This document shows positions 26,077-33,926 of a stretch of DNA of 64,000 bases, one piece after another; positions within the stretch are counted from its first letter, which is position 1; every line of letters begins with the position of its first letter. The notes beneath the pieces are model-generated. The model made no database searches, was not told the DNA's origin, and saw nothing but the letters and a program-made list of their open reading frames with translations. The DNA is from SIG607 sp045586405 (GTDB taxonomy: Bacteria; Bacillota; Clostridia; Oscillospirales; Acutalibacteraceae): the NCBI GenBank assembly GCA_045586405.1, contig JAZNAG010000112.1:5083-69082 (forward strand). Reading direction: 5' to 3'. A program made the position numbers and the translations under genes.

Positions 26077-27087
26077 ATGGAGAAAAAACAGTTTTTGGTG
26101 GATGTTGCTGTTCGCATTAACGTGTGGATACGTCCCGAATGTCAGCGGCAGCAGTTTGAGGTACTCAAAAAAGCGCGTCCCTCTACCTTATTTTTAATAT
26201 CCGATGGCGGCAGAAACGAGAAAGAGTGGCAGGCTATAAGACAAAACCGCGCCATGTTTGACAATGAAATAGACTGGGAATGTAAAGTATATAAAATATA
26301 CGAAGAAAAAAATAACGGTCTTTATACAATGAGCCGTAAAGGCACAGAACTTATTTGGTCAACGGTGGATAGATGTATATTTTTAGAAGATGATGTTATA
26401 CCGTCGGTATCATATTTTAAGTTTTGTGAAGAACTTTTAGAAAAATATAAAGATGACCAACGTGTTGTTTGCATATGCCCAATGAATCATACAGGCGTTT
26501 GGGAAAAAGCCAGCGCTGATTATTTCTTTTCCGAAAGAGGACCTATTTGCGCTCAGGCTACATGGAAACGCGCTTATGATTTACGCGATAAGGAACTTGA
26601 GTATGCTGACGACCCATATATAATGAATCTTATAAGGAAAAAACTGAAAGATGATAAGGACTATTTAAAAACTGTTGAAGGATATGCCAATAATAAAAAG
26701 TATGGTGGACATATTCCTGGTGGTGAATTTTTGAATAGACTAGCTGTTCAGTGCCAACATCAACTTTATATTATACCTAAATATAATATGGTTTCGAATG
26801 TTGGTTGTACGGAAAATTCCGAACACGCATCGGAATACAAATTACTGCCACGCGCTATACGAAAAATCTTTAATATGAAAACCTATGAATATGATTTTCC
26901 GTTAAAACATCCTAAATTTGTGATAGCTGATTCAGAGCATAAGAATGAAGTGGAAAAGATTTTGGCTCGTAACCGTCCTTTTAGAAGCTTTTACAGAAAA
27001 ATTGAAGTATTATTTTTGTTTTTGCGTTACCGAGGACTTGGCGGTGTTATTAAAAAAATAAAGAAAACGAAAAAATGTGAAAATTAA
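26077..27087 (+). CDS. GT-A type glycosyltransferase-like protein
   Basis: 336 residues. The first part resembles nucleotide-diphospho-sugar transferases: AVRINVWIRPECQRQQFEVL at 11-30 with TLFLISDGGRN, and a metal-binding acidic motif FLEDDV near residue 105. GHIPGGEF appears near 215. It matches a family seen in capsule loci whose members are annotated as hemolysin-like or GNT-I-like glycosyltransferases; I cannot give a specific activity. It lies between wzx and the LicD gene, and its C-terminus is very Lys-rich. Confidence 0.7.
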   Translation: MEKKQFLVDVAVRINVWIRPECQRQQFEVLKKARPSTLFLISDGGRNEKEWQAIRQNRAMFDNEIDWECKVYKIYEEKNNGLYTMSRKGTELIWSTVDRCIFLEDDVIPSVSYFKFCEELLEKYKDDQRVVCICPMNHTGVWEKASADYFFSERGPICAQATWKRAYDLRDKELEYADDPYIMNLIRKKLKDDKDYLKTVEGYANNKKYGGHIPGGEFLNRLAVQCQHQLYIIPKYNMVSNVGCTENSEHASEYKLLPRAIRKIFNMKTYEYDFPLKHPKFVIADSEHKNEVEKILARNRPFRSFYRKIEVLFLFLRYRGLGGVIKKIKKTKKCEN

Positions 27088-27117
27088 AACACGATTAGTC
27101 GGGTTTAGAGGTGTAAA

Positions 27118-27924
27118 ATGAAATCTATATCCTTTCAAGAACACAAACAGGTTCAGCTTGATGTACTTGTTGAGTTTGCTAATTTCTGTGAAGAAAATAA
27201 TTTAAAGTATTTTTTAGCTTTTGGTTCTCTTATAGGAGCAGTTAGGCATAAGGGGTTTATTCCCTGGGATGATGATATAGACGTATGGATGCCACGTCCG
27301 GATTATGAAAAGTTTATTCAGATCTTTCGTGAAAAAAATAAAAATAGGAAGTATGATATTTGTATTCCCGGCGAAAAAAAATCAAAACATTCGTTTGTAA
27401 AAATGTATAATAATCTATCTATAAAGATTGAGAGCGGCGTCAAATACAATAATGACTATCTTGGTGTAGATATAGATGTATGGCCCTTAGATGCTTTGCC
27501 GTATTCATATAAGGAATATGAAAAATGGTTCAAAAAACTTAGATTTCAGTATCTTTTGTTTTTTGCAAGAATATCAAGTTTAAACTACGGGTCTTTGATT
27601 AGGCGACTAAAGGTATTGCTTCTTAAGTCAATTTGCGGTACAAAAAAACAAATACTTGCAAAAACCGATAAAATGCACAAACGCTACACTTATGAGAATG
27701 CAAAGTTTGTAGGCACAGTAATTTGTTACTTCGATTCTATGAAAGGTGTGTTTGAAAAAGAGTGGTTTGATGATTTTGTTATGTTAGAATTTGAAGGTAA
27801 AAAGTTCAGAGCTCCTGTGGAGTACCATAAAGTGCTAACTCAACAATACGGTGACTATATGACACCGCCACCAGCTGAACAACAAATACCACACCATTGC
27901 AATAATGTGTTTTGGAAGGAGTAG
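27118..27924 (+). CDS. LicD family phosphotransferase
   Basis: 268 residues. LicD proteins transfer phosphocholine or similar phospho-substituents (and in eukaryotic fukutin relatives ribitol phosphate) to glycans. The signature AFGSLIGAVRHKGFIPWDDD, running on to IDVW, is at about residues 38-60, with the nucleotidyltransferase-like GS and DDD metal site. Another acidic motif, DVWPLDALP, lies near 122. GAGGTG precedes the ATG at the edge of the gap. It suggests the polysaccharide carries a phosphodiester-linked substituent. No choline kinase or cytidylyltransferase gene (licA/licC) is in the window, so the substituent is open. Confidence 0.9.
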   Translation: MKSISFQEHKQVQLDVLVEFANFCEENNLKYFLAFGSLIGAVRHKGFIPWDDDIDVWMPRPDYEKFIQIFREKNKNRKYDICIPGEKKSKHSFVKMYNNLSIKIESGVKYNNDYLGVDIDVWPLDALPYSYKEYEKWFKKLRFQYLLFFARISSLNYGSLIRRLKVLLLKSICGTKKQILAKTDKMHKRYTYENAKFVGTVICYFDSMKGVFEKEWFDDFVMLEFEGKKFRAPVEYHKVLTQQYGDYMTPPPAEQQIPHHCNNVFWKE

Positions 27925-27929
27925 AAGTT

Positions 27930-28979
27930 ATGAGTTTATTTAAAGGTAAAACATTACTTATCACAGGCGGAACCGGTTCTTTCGGTAATGCGGTACTGAA
28001 CCGTTTTCTTAAAACCGATATAGGTGAAATTCGCATATTCTCCAGAGATGAAAAGAAGCAGGATGATATGCGCCACGAATTTCAGGCAAAAATGCCTGAG
28101 GTGGCTGAAAAAATATCCTTTTACATTGGTGATGTAAGAGATTTGGCTTCGGTTAAAAACGCAATGCACGGGGTAGATTTTATTTTCCACGCTGCAGCTC
28201 TGAAACAGGTTCCTTCCTGCGAGTTTTTCCCTATGGAAGCTGTAAGAACAAATGTAATAGGAACAGAAAATGTGCTTACCGCCGCTATTGAAGCAGGGGT
28301 TAAAAGTGTAATATGCCTTTCTACCGATAAGGCGGCATACCCCGTTAACGCTATGGGTATTTCAAAGGCTCTCGAAGAAAGGGTTGCGGTTGCAAAATCA
28401 CGTACCGTTTCTCCCGATAAGACTAAAATATGCTGTACCCGTTACGGTAATGTTATGTGCTCAAGAGGAAGCGTTATTCCTCTTTGGATAGAGCAGATAA
28501 AGCAGGGTAAGCCCATAACCATAACAGAGCCTTCTATGACCAGATTTATTATGAGTCTTGACGAAGCTGTTGACCTTGTTATTTTTGCGTTTGAAAATGG
28601 AGTAAGCGGTGACATTCTGGTTCAGAAAGCTCCTGCTTGTACCATTGAGACTCTCGCAAAGGCTGTAACAGGTCTGTTTAATGAGAATACCGAAATCAAG
28701 ATTATCGGTATAAGACATGGTGAAAAAATGTACGAAACTCTGCTTACCGATGAGGAATGTGCTACTGCCATTGATATGGGCGATTTCTACCGCGTTCCCA
28801 GTGATAACAGAGGTCTTAACTATGACAAATATTTTAAAGACGGTGACATAGAGCGTAACCCCTTAACCCTTTTTGATTCAAATAATACTGAACTTTTAAA
28901 TGTTGATCAGGTAAAAGAAAAACTACTTTCTCTTCAGTACATCAGAGATGAACTGAAGGCTTGGGAGGAGAAAAAATAG
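27930..28979 (+). CDS. UDP-GlcNAc 4,6-dehydratase/5-epimerase (CapE/FnlA/WbjB type)
   Basis: First step of UDP-L-FucNAc synthesis: UDP-GlcNAc to a 4-keto-6-deoxy-L-sugar. 349 residues from ATG 27930 (GGAAGGAG at 27914-27921). NAD(P)-binding ITGGTGSFG is at 11-19 and FSRDEKKQDDMRHEF follows, typical of this branch. In the active site STDKAAYP (131-138) is followed by AMGISK with Met142 where most SDR enzymes have Tyr, and Lys146. CapE/WbjB-type enzymes are, to my knowledge, Met-containing here. CapF-like and CapG-like genes downstream complete the route. It ends TAG, overlapping the next GTG by one base. Confidence 0.92.
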   Translation: MSLFKGKTLLITGGTGSFGNAVLNRFLKTDIGEIRIFSRDEKKQDDMRHEFQAKMPEVAEKISFYIGDVRDLASVKNAMHGVDFIFHAAALKQVPSCEFFPMEAVRTNVIGTENVLTAAIEAGVKSVICLSTDKAAYPVNAMGISKALEERVAVAKSRTVSPDKTKICCTRYGNVMCSRGSVIPLWIEQIKQGKPITITEPSMTRFIMSLDEAVDLVIFAFENGVSGDILVQKAPACTIETLAKAVTGLFNENTEIKIIGIRHGEKMYETLLTDEECATAIDMGDFYRVPSDNRGLNYDKYFKDGDIERNPLTLFDSNNTELLNVDQVKEKLLSLQYIRDELKAWEEKK

Positions 28980-30160
28980 TGCTTACTGTTTTTCAGCAAG
29001 GCTTTTTGCAGATACTCCGCGCAGGAGTTACAAATGAAAAACAGGTATTACCCGATGGCTTTAATGCTGACCGACTTTATGATGCGGCAAGGGTGCATCA
29101 TCTTATCGGTATAGTGTATAAGGGCGCTTTGCTTTGCGGCATTGACACCGAGCTTCCCGTTATGAAAAAGCTTTTTTTGGGAGCTATAAAGGAAGGCACC
29201 ATTCATTCCCGTCAGTTGCATGAGTATGAGGAACTGAAAAAGCGGCTTAATAAAATAGGTGTAGAATATATGCCTATCAAAGGTATTCTTATAAAGGAAC
29301 TATACTTTGATCCGACGCTCAGGTATATGAATGATATTGACATACTCATACATAGAAGCGATTATAAGCAAATTAAAAAAATGCTTATGGAATTTGGGTA
29401 TACCTTCCGCTGTGAAAGTGATTCGGAATATATCTGGATAAAACGCGGAATTCTTAATCTGGAACTGCATAAGAGTCTTATTTCGTCACAAAATGAAGAC
29501 TTTTACGGATATTTTGGCGACGGTTGGAATAAAGCCGTAAAAAAAGGCGAATATGAGTACGGACTTAAAGATGAAGATGAATTTATTTATATTTTCTGCC
29601 ATTTTGCAAAGCATTATCGTTATTGCGGAGTTGGCGCAAAATATATTGTAGATCTTTTGATGTACCGTAAAAATAAAAACCTTGATTTTGAATATGTTGA
29701 GAGAGAACTTGATAAAATCGGCGTATTGGAATTTTATCGTAATATTGAAAAGGTAATTGACTGCTGGTTTAATGGCGACTCTATGGACGAAAAGACAGAG
29801 TTTATCTCCAATTTTATTCTTATAAGCGGTGCTTACGGCAGCCACCATAATGAAATAGCTTCTTTGGTGCTTCAGAAAAAGGTTACCAGACGTGATTTTG
29901 GCACATCATCGAAGGTTAAGCTGTTTGTTATGCGTGCCTTTCCTACGCTGTCAGTAATGAGGGTGCATTACAAATATCTGGAAAAGTGCAGCTTTTCATT
30001 ACCTTTTGCCTGGGTTCACAGATGGCTCAGGACTTTGATTAAGAAAAGAAAAAATATTGCAAAGCATTTAAGAGATATCAAAAGCGTTAATGATAACGAT
30101 GTTGAAAATTTAAGAAAAAACCTTGAATATGTTGGTCTTGGTTTTAATCTTAAGAGGTAG
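28979..30160 (+). CDS. Nucleotidyltransferase-fold protein (NTP_transf_5-like), function unknown
   Basis: 393 residues. The GTG at 28979 shares a G with the upstream stop (TAGTG), and GAGGAG lies 8 bases before it. Around residues 92-125 the motif YMPIKGILIKELYFDPTLRY followed by MNDIDILI matches the NTP_transf_5 pattern of uncharacterised nucleotidyltransferases (KG then D-x-D). The rest is helical and basic at the C-terminus. It splits an otherwise contiguous capE-capF-capG type operon, so it may modify the same polysaccharide or its precursor. No enzymatic activity is established for the family that I know of. Confidence 0.75.
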   Translation: MLTVFQQGFLQILRAGVTNEKQVLPDGFNADRLYDAARVHHLIGIVYKGALLCGIDTELPVMKKLFLGAIKEGTIHSRQLHEYEELKKRLNKIGVEYMPIKGILIKELYFDPTLRYMNDIDILIHRSDYKQIKKMLMEFGYTFRCESDSEYIWIKRGILNLELHKSLISSQNEDFYGYFGDGWNKAVKKGEYEYGLKDEDEFIYIFCHFAKHYRYCGVGAKYIVDLLMYRKNKNLDFEYVERELDKIGVLEFYRNIEKVIDCWFNGDSMDEKTEFISNFILISGAYGSHHNEIASLVLQKKVTRRDFGTSSKVKLFVMRAFPTLSVMRVHYKYLEKCSFSLPFAWVHRWLRTLIKKRKNIAKHLRDIKSVNDNDVENLRKNLEYVGLGFNLKR

Positions 30161-30165
30161 GATAT

Positions 30166-31329
30166 ATGAAAATACTTATAACAGGTGCAAACGGTTTTGT
30201 GGGTAAGAATCTTGCTGCCGCTCTTAGTAATGTTAGAGACGGCAAGGACAGAACTCACCCTGATATTACTGTCAGTCAGCTTTATCTTTATGACATTGAT
30301 ACCGATAAACAGGTTTTGGAAGAAGGCTGTAAAAATGCAGACTTCGTATTTAACCTTGCCGGTGTTAACCGTCCGAAAAGTGAAGAAGAGTTTATGCATG
30401 GCAATTTCGGCTTTGCCTCAGAACTGCTTAATACTTTAAAAAAATACAATAATACCTGCCCTATAATGCTCTCAAGCTCTGTTCAGGCTACCCTTGAGGG
30501 CAGATATAACGGCCCTTACGGTCAAAGCAAAAAGGCAGGGGAGGATTTGTTCTTCTCTTACGGCAAGGAAACCGGCGCAAAGGTACTTGTTTACCGTTTT
30601 CCTAATCTTTTTGGCAAATGGTGCAGACCTAACTACAACAGCGCTGTGGCTACATTTTGCAATAATATAGCAAATGATTTGCCTATTACTGTGAATGATC
30701 CGTCGGTAGAACTTACTCTTTTGTATATAGACGATTTAATTGACGAAATGTTTTTGTGCCTTGAAGGTAAAGAGCATAAAGACGGACAGTTCTGCGTAGC
30801 ACCTGTTACTCATAAAGTAACCCTTGGTAAAATTGTGGAACTTTTAAACAGCTTTAGCGCACAACCCGAAAGCCTTGTTATGCCCGAGATACCAAAGGGA
30901 AGCTTTGAAAAGAAACTTTATTCTACATATCTTTCCTATTTGCCCGAACATAAGGCGGCTTTTCCTTTGAAGATGAATGTAGATGAGCGTGGCTCTTTTA
31001 CCGAACTTTTAAAGACGGTAAATTGCGGTCAGTTTTCGGTGAATATTTCAAAGCCCGGTATCACTAAGGGACAGCACTGGCATAACACAAAGTGGGAATT
31101 CTTTATCGTTGTGTCGGGTAAAGCCCTTATACAGCAGAGAAAAATCGGTGATGATAAGGTACTTAACTTTAATGTTAGCGGTGAAAAGATAGAGGCGGTA
31201 CATATGCTGCCTGGCTACACCCATAATATTATAAACTTAAGTGACTCAGAAGACCTTGTAACGCTTATGTGGGCAAATGAACAGTTTGAGCAAAGTCATC
31301 CTGATACATTTTTTGAGGTGGTAGAATAA
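30166..31329 (+). CDS. CapF/FnlB-type reductase with C-terminal cupin domain (UDP-FucNAc pathway)
   Basis: Second step of UDP-L-FucNAc synthesis: reduction at C4 of the CapE product. 387 residues, two domains. The N-terminal SDR domain has ITGANGFVG (5-13) and the active-site Tyr118-x3-Lys122 (YGQSK). The C-terminal cupin domain (about 265-387) has metal ligands consistent with His304, His306, Glu311 and His353; in CapF this domain carries a Zn-dependent epimerase function. The stop overlaps the next start as TAATG. Confidence 0.92.
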   Translation: MKILITGANGFVGKNLAAALSNVRDGKDRTHPDITVSQLYLYDIDTDKQVLEEGCKNADFVFNLAGVNRPKSEEEFMHGNFGFASELLNTLKKYNNTCPIMLSSSVQATLEGRYNGPYGQSKKAGEDLFFSYGKETGAKVLVYRFPNLFGKWCRPNYNSAVATFCNNIANDLPITVNDPSVELTLLYIDDLIDEMFLCLEGKEHKDGQFCVAPVTHKVTLGKIVELLNSFSAQPESLVMPEIPKGSFEKKLYSTYLSYLPEHKAAFPLKMNVDERGSFTELLKTVNCGQFSVNISKPGITKGQHWHNTKWEFFIVVSGKALIQQRKIGDDKVLNFNVSGEKIEAVHMLPGYTHNIINLSDSEDLVTLMWANEQFEQSHPDTFFEVVE

Positions 31330-32495
31330 TGAGTAAAGGTTTTAAAAATAACGGAAAATTAAAGCTTCTTATAATTGTGGGTACACGCCCCGAAATAATC
31401 AGACTTGCTGCAGTTATAAATAAATGCAGAGAGTATTTTGATACCGTTCTTGCCCATACGGGACAAAATTATGACTACAACCTAAACGGTGTATTTTTCA
31501 AAGATTTAAAGCTTGAGGCACCTGATGTTTATATGGAGGCTGTAGGTAACGACCTTGGCGAAACTATGGGCAACATTATTGCAAAATCCTATCAGCTTAT
31601 GGTAGAAATCAAGCCTGACGCTGTTTTGGTACTTGGCGATACTAATTCCTGTCTTTCGGTTATCGGCGCCAAACGGCTTCATATTCCTATTTTCCATATG
31701 GAAGCAGGTAACAGATGTAAGGACGAGTGTCTGCCAGAGGAAACCAACAGAAGAATTGTTGATATTATCTCCGATGTAAACTTAGCTTACAGCGAACACG
31801 CCCGTCGCTATCTTGCCGACTGCGGTTTGCCCAAAGAAAGAACTTATGTAACAGGCTCTCCTATGGCAGAGGTTTTGCACAATAACCTTGAGGAAATAAA
31901 GGCAAGTGATATACATAGCCGTCTTGGTCTTGAAAAGGGTAAGTATATTCTGCTTTCGGCTCACAGAGAGGAAAATATCGATACCGATAAAAACTTCAAC
32001 AGCCTCTTTAACGCTATCAATAAAATGGCAGAAAAGTATGATATGCCTATACTTTATTCCTGCCACCCGAGAAGTAAGAAACGCCTTGAAATCAGCGGTT
32101 TTAAACTTGATAGCAGGGTAATTCAGCACGAGCCTCTCGGTTTCCACGACTATAACTGTCTGCAGATGAATGCTTTTGCCGTAGTAAGCGACAGCGGAAC
32201 TCTTCCTGAGGAAAGCAGTTTCTTTACAAGTATCGGCAGTCCTTTCCCTGCAGTATGTATCCGTACCTCTACCGAGCGTCCTGAGGCACTTGACAAGGCT
32301 TGCTTTGTACTTGCAGGTATTGATGAAAAGAGTTTGCTTCAGGCAGTTGACACTGCAGTAGAACTGAACAAAAACGGTGACTACGGTATTCCCGTTCCCG
32401 ACTACAAGGAAGAAAACGTTTCTACAAAGGTTGTAAAAATAATTCAGTCTTACACCGGTGTAGTAAACAAAATGGTCTGGAGAAAAGATAATTAA
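31329..32495 (+). CDS. UDP-N-acetylglucosamine 2-epimerase family enzyme (CapG/FnlC type)
   Basis: 388 residues, UDP-GlcNAc 2-epimerase fold. Seen: IVGTRPEIIRLAAVI near residue 16, AHTGQNYD, LVLGDTNS, HMEAGNRCKDECLPEETNR in pieces (120-140) and VSDSGTLPEESSF, all family signatures. Placed after CapE-like and CapF-like genes, it most likely catalyses the last C2 epimerisation to UDP-L-FucNAc rather than ManNAc synthesis; the variant RCKDECLPEE fits the CapG/WbjD subgroup. Last gene of the polysaccharide locus, followed by a terminator. Confidence 0.92.
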   Translation: MSKGFKNNGKLKLLIIVGTRPEIIRLAAVINKCREYFDTVLAHTGQNYDYNLNGVFFKDLKLEAPDVYMEAVGNDLGETMGNIIAKSYQLMVEIKPDAVLVLGDTNSCLSVIGAKRLHIPIFHMEAGNRCKDECLPEETNRRIVDIISDVNLAYSEHARRYLADCGLPKERTYVTGSPMAEVLHNNLEEIKASDIHSRLGLEKGKYILLSAHREENIDTDKNFNSLFNAINKMAEKYDMPILYSCHPRSKKRLEISGFKLDSRVIQHEPLGFHDYNCLQMNAFAVVSDSGTLPEESSFFTSIGSPFPAVCIRTSTERPEALDKACFVLAGIDEKSLLQAVDTAVELNKNGDYGIPVPDYKEENVSTKVVKIIQSYTGVVNKMVWRKDN

Positions 32496-32500
32496 AATAA

Positions 32501-32530
32501 AAAAAGAAGGCGTTAAGCCTTCTTTTTTAT
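32501..32530. terminator. Bidirectional terminator ending the polysaccharide locus and the nagB operon
   Basis: 11-bp stem (32501-32511 and 32517-32527) with GTTAA loop, A-run before and T-run after, between convergent genes. Confidence 0.92.
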
Positions 32531-32542
32531 TTGTTTTATGTA

Positions 32543-33253
32543 TTAGTTTTCACTGAATATAACAGTTACATCGGGATGAAGCTGAAGAATTGAAGCGGGA
32601 ACAAGGGGAGTGATAGGACCGAAGAATGCCTTTTCAACTATCTCTTTTTTGGATGCGGAGTTTGCTATAAGCAGAACCTTTTTAGCCTGCATAATGGACA
32701 TCATACCCATTGTGATTGCTCTTGTCGGAACATCGGCTTCGCTGGCAAAAAATCTTGCATTTGCCTTAATGGTAGAAGGATCAAGATCTACAGGGTGAGT
32801 CTCTGCAGTAAAGAAGTCGTCAGGCTCGTTAAAACCGATATGACCGTCAAGACCGATACCGAGAAGCTGTAAATCTATACCGCCGAGCTTTTTAATAAGC
32901 TGGTCGTATTCTTTGCCTTCTTTAACAAGGTCACTTGCACAACCGTTAGGAACGTAAGTATTTTCCTTTTTAATGTTAACTCTGTCAAAAAGGTTTTTGT
33001 TCATAAAATAGCGGTAGCTCTGGTCATTTGTTTCATCAAGACCTTCGTACTCGTCAAGGTTTACACTTGTGACAGTAGAAAAATCGAGATCACCGTTGTT
33101 AAAGTATTCGGTAAGTTTATCGTATGTACCTACGGGGGAAGAGCCCGTAGCAAGACCTAACACACAGTCGGGCTTGTTTATTATCTGAGCGGCAATGATG
33201 TTTGCGGCTTTTTTGCTGAGTTCTTCGTAGGTTTTAACTGTAATGAAATTCAT
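32543..33253 (-). CDS. nagB: Glucosamine-6-phosphate deaminase
   Basis: Converts glucosamine-6-phosphate to fructose-6-phosphate and ammonia, opposing GlmS. 236 residues, the short Bacillus-type form. Seen: GLATGSSPVGTYDKL (33-47), VNLDEYEGL with the catalytic Asp region, LLGIGLDGHIGFNEP with the ring-opening His, and the MGMMSIMQAK stretch. AGAGGAG precedes the ATG. Last gene of a three-gene - strand operon after the HTH-GlmM fusion and an acyltransferase-like gene, so synthesis and breakdown of amino-sugar phosphate sit together. Confidence 0.95.
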   Translation of the reverse strand: MNFITVKTYEELSKKAANIIAAQIINKPDCVLGLATGSSPVGTYDKLTEYFNNGDLDFSTVTSVNLDEYEGLDETNDQSYRYFMNKNLFDRVNIKKENTYVPNGCASDLVKEGKEYDQLIKKLGGIDLQLLGIGLDGHIGFNEPDDFFTAETHPVDLDPSTIKANARFFASEADVPTRAITMGMMSIMQAKKVLLIANSASKKEIVEKAFFGPITPLVPASILQLHPDVTVIFSEN

Positions 33254-33257
33254 AAAA

Positions 33258-33926
33258 TTACTCCTCTATTCTTTTTACTATATTATTCATACTCTTAACA
33301 ATGCAGCCTTCGGGGAATACACCGCGAAGAGAGTTAAGGGGATAAACTGAGGTTTTTCTGCCGATAACGGTGCCGGGGTTTAAAACACAGCCGCAACCTA
33401 TATCTGCATAGTCGGCAAGAATACCGCCGATTTTGCGAAGGTTGGTAACATAATCGGTGTCAGCGTGGATAACAACAGGCTTGCCATCGGTTTTTAAATT
33501 AGAGCAGATAGAGCCTGCACCCATGTGGGCAAAGTTGCCAAGTACAGAGTCACCTACATAATTATAATGGGGAACCTGAACTTTTTCAAGTAAAATACAG
33601 TTTTTAAGCTCAGAAGAATTGCCAATCACACAGTTTTTGCCTGTAATTACGCTTCCTCTTATAAAAGCGCCGGGGCGGATTTCAGTACCTGAGCCTATAA
33701 TATTAGGACCTTCAATGGTAGCGGTGGGATAAATTTTAACATTTTCGCCTATAAGAACATTATCTGAATACTTGGTATAGCCGTCCATACCTTTTTCTAT
33801 TAAAGCAAGGATATATTCCTTTATTTTAGGCAGCATCTCCCAAGGGTACTCAGCACTTTCAAAAAGGGGAGTAAGATAGTCGGTTGTGCAACTGAAAAGT
33901 TCTTTTGTTTTTACACACTTATTCAC
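33258..33926 (-). CDS. Free-standing left-handed beta-helix acyltransferase/GlmU C-domain-like protein
   Basis: 222 residues. The GTG at 33926 overlaps the end of the mutase gene by 8 bases and has AGAGG 8 bases upstream. From about residue 55 on, hexapeptide repeats form a left-handed beta helix (VLIGENVKIYPTATIEGPNI, then GTEIRPGAFIRGSVI). NYVGDSVLG, FAHMGAGSICSNLK and a late IGCGCVLNPGTVIG recall the acyltransferase half of GlmU and related sugar-phosphate nucleotidylyltransferases. The pyrophosphorylase domain is absent; only about 50 helical residues precede the helix. Glucosamine-1-phosphate acetylation is a reasonable guess, given the neighbouring GlmM, but not shown by the sequence. 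Confidence 0.78.
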   Translation of the reverse strand: MNKCVKTKELFSCTTDYLTPLFESAEYPWEMLPKIKEYILALIEKGMDGYTKYSDNVLIGENVKIYPTATIEGPNIIGSGTEIRPGAFIRGSVITGKNCVIGNSSELKNCILLEKVQVPHYNYVGDSVLGNFAHMGAGSICSNLKTDGKPVVIHADTDYVTNLRKIGGILADYADIGCGCVLNPGTVIGRKTSVYPLNSLRGVFPEGCIVKSMNNIVKRIEE

